From Hydrogenophaga sp. (GTDB lineage Bacteria; Pseudomonadota; Gammaproteobacteria; Burkholderiales; Burkholderiaceae_C), in assembly GCF_030373225.1 (NCBI RefSeq), contig NZ_JAUCZG010000012.1, positions 56,055 through 120,054 on the forward strand: 64,000 nt of DNA. Direction: 5' to 3'. The first letter of the stretch is position 1. The number at the start of each line of letters is the position of its first letter. Below the pieces are notes generated by a model, which was not told the origin of the DNA, searched no databases, and saw nothing but the letters and a program-made list of their open reading frames with translations. Of the stretch, positions 61,358 through 64,000 are shown piece after piece. Both the position numbers and the translations under genes were made by a program.

Positions 61358-63321
61358 GGATCTCCCGACCGGTCGCTGCGGTCTGACCGGGATCTGGCCA
61401 GTGGCACCAGCAGGGAGAAGCATGAACCACGACCCGGAACGGACCGCATGGTGACCCGGACCGCGAGCAGGTCCGCGCAGGTCTTGACGATCGCCAGGCC
61501 CAGTCCAACGCCGTTGTCGCGTTCGGTTTCAGGCTCACCCCGGAAATATTCGGAAAAGATGTTTTCGTGGTGCACCGGGTCGATGCCGGGGCCGGTGTCC
61601 CACACCTGAAGCAGAAGGCTCGACCCCCGGACCCGCGAGGAAACCAGCACCCCGCCCGACTGCGTGAACCGCACGGCGTTCGACACCAGGTTGATGACCA
61701 TGCGCTCCAGCAGGATCGGATCGCTGTTCACACAGGCCAGGCTGGGCGTGACGTCCCAGCGCAAGCCCTTGGACAGGGCCTGGCTCCTGAAGGTGAGGTC
61801 GATCCGGTCGAGCAGCGGCTGAACGAAAAAGTCGGTCTTGCTGGCCCTGAGCGAACCCGACTCCAGCCGGGCCATGGTCATGATGGAGTCCAGCAAGCCA
61901 TTGGCCGACTCCAGCGAGGACCGCATCTGCTGAAACAGGGGCTCGCGGGCCGGCTCCTGTGCATGCAGGCTTTCCGCCGCCAGGCTCAGGGCAAACAAGG
62001 GTTGCCGCAGGTCGTGGCTCACTGCCGCCAGAAAGCGCGACTTTTCGTGCGACACGCGCTCCGCCTCTTCCTTCTTCACCAGCTCGCGCATGCCCATGCT
62101 CACGGCGCGCTCCCTGGCCTGGCGTTCTTCCTTGATGCGGTCGGCCAGCGCAAACGAGAGCAACAGCATCTCCAGCGCCGATCCCACCATCACCGGATGG
62201 GTGAGCCATCCGGGCACCGGCATCCATCCCAGCGCCACCAGCGACTCCGTCACGGCACCCGCCATGAGCAGCGCCCAGGCCAGCAGGAAATACCGCGCGC
62301 CCGTGCGGCGCGCGCAGAGACGGTCGAGCCCCGCAAGGACCAGCGGCACGGTGGTGGTCATGACCAAGGCGATCATGACCTTGAGGGAAAAACCGAAAGG
62401 CATCCAGGGCAGCAGCGCGAGGTACAGCAACCAGCCGAACTGCAGAAAGCGCAGCACCCGGTCCAGGCGCGGCAACTCGGTCTGACTGTGCAGGAAGTGG
62501 CGAGCGAAAAGAACGGCGGTGAAGGCGCTGGCGGCCTGCGCAAGCCGCGGGACGAAGTGGTCCCAGCGGGCTTGCTCCGACCAGAAGAACTGGGCGCCAA
62601 GACCAGTGAGCGCGAGCTGGGCCAGTGCCATCGCTGCCACGTAGCTGATGTAGTAGAGGTACACCGGGTCGCGAATCGCCGCGAACAGAAGCAGGTTGTA
62701 GGCGAACAGGCCCGCCATCAGGCCGAAGTACAGGCTCAGCAACGAATACGCCCGATGGTCCTGGCTCATCAGCGCCTGGGGTTTCAGCAGCGAAACAGGG
62801 ACTTTCATCGAACTGGTGGAGTCGATGCGCAGCAGCACCGTGTGCGTTCCCGTCTGGGCAAACGTGACGGGAAAGACGTGGTGGCGGTGCGGCATGACGC
62901 GACGGGCGAACGGCACGTGGTCACCGCCCAGCGCCTGCTGGAGATGGCCATCGGGGGAGAAGACAAAAACCTCGATCCGGTCGAGTTGCGGGTTGGCGAC
63001 TTGCAGCACCCGGTGAACGGGCGTTTGGGTCGACACATCGAGCGCTGCCTTGAGCCACAAGGTGGCGTTGCGGTAGCCGAAGCCGGGGATGTCGGTGCCG
63101 TGCGGGAGGGGTTGGAAGCGCCGGGCCTGGTCGGGTGAGCGGATCTCGCGCGCCGACAGGTTGGCGTCCTCGACTTCCAGGAAAGTGAGCGCAGGGGCGA
63201 GATCCTGGGTGTCTGCATCCGACAGCGACAGCGCCTGGGCATGCGTGGCGCCGGTCATCAAGGCCCAGAGCGCCGCTCGAATGAACCAGCCGTGCCACGC
63301 CCCGCGACCTTGAATTGCCAT
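61315..63321 (-). CDS. 7TMR-DISM sensor histidine kinase, orphan copy 2
   Basis: A 668-residue homologue of the kinase at 58741. Signal peptide (about 1-29), periplasmic 7TMR-DISMED2 domain, seven helices (about 185-395), then a kinase core with the acceptor in RFLAAVSHDLRQPLF, N box NLVSNAVRFT, G1 DTGPGID and G2 GVGLGLAIV. No response regulator is adjacent. Start MAIQGRGAWHGWF at 63321; the frame extends farther upstream without conserved sequence. The C-terminal tail (RSRSDRSDRSGDPQDAPEKS) is Arg/Ser/Asp-rich. Confidence 0.88.
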   Translation of the reverse strand: MAIQGRGAWHGWFIRAALWALMTGATHAQALSLSDADTQDLAPALTFLEVEDANLSAREIRSPDQARRFQPLPHGTDIPGFGYRNATLWLKAALDVSTQTPVHRVLQVANPQLDRIEVFVFSPDGHLQQALGGDHVPFARRVMPHRHHVFPVTFAQTGTHTVLLRIDSTSSMKVPVSLLKPQALMSQDHRAYSLLSLYFGLMAGLFAYNLLLFAAIRDPVYLYYISYVAAMALAQLALTGLGAQFFWSEQARWDHFVPRLAQAASAFTAVLFARHFLHSQTELPRLDRVLRFLQFGWLLYLALLPWMPFGFSLKVMIALVMTTTVPLVLAGLDRLCARRTGARYFLLAWALLMAGAVTESLVALGWMPVPGWLTHPVMVGSALEMLLLSFALADRIKEERQARERAVSMGMRELVKKEEAERVSHEKSRFLAAVSHDLRQPLFALSLAAESLHAQEPAREPLFQQMRSSLESANGLLDSIMTMARLESGSLRASKTDFFVQPLLDRIDLTFRSQALSKGLRWDVTPSLACVNSDPILLERMVINLVSNAVRFTQSGGVLVSSRVRGSSLLLQVWDTGPGIDPVHHENIFSEYFRGEPETERDNGVGLGLAIVKTCADLLAVRVTMRSVPGRGSCFSLLVPLARSRSDRSDRSGDPQDAPEKSTTEASV

Positions 63322-64000
63322 GACTCCGTGCCCCTTCCTGGCTGCGCCCGAAGCGGCCACAACGTGGCACGGTGGTGCATCCATGGCACCGCATTGGGCA
63401 TCCCGCAACATCGGGCTGCGGAGTCCGGCGATTCTGAAAACCGGGCCATGCCCAGCCAATACTTCAACAGCACTATATTGAATTGCAATCGGCTCCGTTG
63501 GGGATTTGATCAATCACGCCGATGGCGTGCGCCGCCATTCAAGCGATTGAATGTTTCATTTCATCGGGCAATCCAGAAAGGCTCGCCAATTGCCGGTCCG
63601 ACCGGAAATGTGAATCCTGTCACGAATGATTCGTGGGTGAGGCGTGTCTGGCAGAGCCGCATGAGCGGGGAAGGCGCCCGATATCGGCGAGGCAGTTTCA
63701 AAATACTGCTGGCGGGGTATGGGCCATGGATCTTTGGACCCATAGCATCGAATGAATACAGATGGCAGTCATTGAAAACGGCCATTCCCCGATTCCATCC
63801 CTGATTCCATCCCCGTTCCACTTCCATTCCAGTTTCAATGGGAATTGGCGTTGCGAAGTGCGGCAATACCAGCAAAACCCCAGGCCAGATCTGGCCTTCA
63901 TTCAATTCCATTCGAATCATGCCGGCACTGCTCAATCTCACAAGGCTGGGCGGATTCAAAAGTGAAGTGCAACACCCTGGGTTTCAATGAACGAGGGTGG
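63322..64000. other. Right edge, no supported gene
   Basis: Less GC-rich than the rest. Open frames at 63561-63959 (-) and 63241-63804 (+) lack recognisable ribosome sites and protein features and are not called. Bases 63783-63835 hold several near-copies of ATTCCATCCC/TTCCACTTCCATTCC, and another TTCAATTCCATTCGA lies at about 63901-63915. Probably an upstream control region for a gene outside the window. Confidence 0.5.

Noticed and set aside
63561..63959. Possible 132-residue minus-strand gene at the right edge
   Set aside because: It runs through the ATTCCA repeat region, has no ribosome site and no recognisable protein features; codon bias unlike neighbours.

Overview
The window is high-GC (roughly two thirds G+C by eye) chromosomal DNA of a beta-proteobacterium of the order Burkholderiales. 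Gene content (split metH with an SAH riboswitch, NrtA-type cyanate/nitrate importer, TRAP transporter, three-piece Pnt transhydrogenase, YifB-GlnK-AmtB order) and the GC-rich intergenic repeats point to the family Comamonadaceae, perhaps Hydrogenophaga-like. That placement is inference. Nearly all the DNA is coding. I see no rRNA, tRNA, CRISPR array, prophage or complete insertion sequence.

Layout. 0.3-9.2 kb: a small membrane peptide, a PaaI thioesterase, a channel-like membrane protein with five similar helices, threonine ammonia-lyase, a double-AAA ATPase, RecQ and a rhodanese. 9.2-11.8 kb: the N-terminal (homocysteine) part of a split MetH, a manganese-type riboswitch with its TerC/Alx gene, and a three-copy 87-bp tandem repeat. 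12-20 kb: a cyclic-nucleotide-binding protein divergent from a sensor kinase/response regulator pair, followed by a cyanate uptake and degradation cluster (two NrtA-like binding proteins, permease, ATPase, cyanase). Each binding-protein gene carries a 7-2-7 palindrome and a sigma-54-like promoter. 20-24 kb: YitT protein, VapBC, two pirins, an RlmN-like radical SAM enzyme.

24.2-35.4 kb is the most distinctive part. Eleven consecutive minus-strand genes have a common organosulfur theme: CuyA-like L-cysteate sulfo-lyase, DctPQM TRAP transporter, alpha/beta hydrolase, LysR regulator, CuyZ/UPF0324-type exporter, then (after a 29-bp perfect palindrome) a two-domain sulfurtransferase, an OsmC protein lacking its second cysteine, an acyl-CoA-dehydrogenase-like flavoprotein and a rubredoxin-reductase fusion. 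I read it as uptake of a C3 sulfonate, desulfonation to sulfite, sulfite export, and further sulfur handling.

35.7-45.3 kb: small and UPF0114 membrane proteins, a NifA-type sigma-54 activator, an SAH riboswitch driving the large C-terminal part of MetH (28 kb from its N-terminal part), DoxX, an aldehyde dehydrogenase, and an unfamiliar three-gene operon of exported proteins with an HSQGN serine-hydrolase motif. 45.3-49.5 kb: YifB and the glnK-amtB nitrogen operon with NtrC-like and sigma-54-like sites. 49.5-53 kb: glycolate oxidase subunits GlcE and GlcF coupled to LrgA/LrgB, which suggests a glycolate transport role for the latter; glcE has a long inverted repeat across its start codon. 53-58.7 kb: MtnN, FadD and the pntAA-pntAB-pntB operon. 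58.7-63.3 kb: two related orphan 7TM sensor kinases flanking NudJ. The last 680 bases hold no supported gene.

Functional threads: nitrogen scavenging under sigma-54 (cyanate, ammonium, a NifA-like activator); the methionine/SAM cycle (split MetH, SAH riboswitch, MtnN); organosulfur use; and C2 (glycolate) metabolism.
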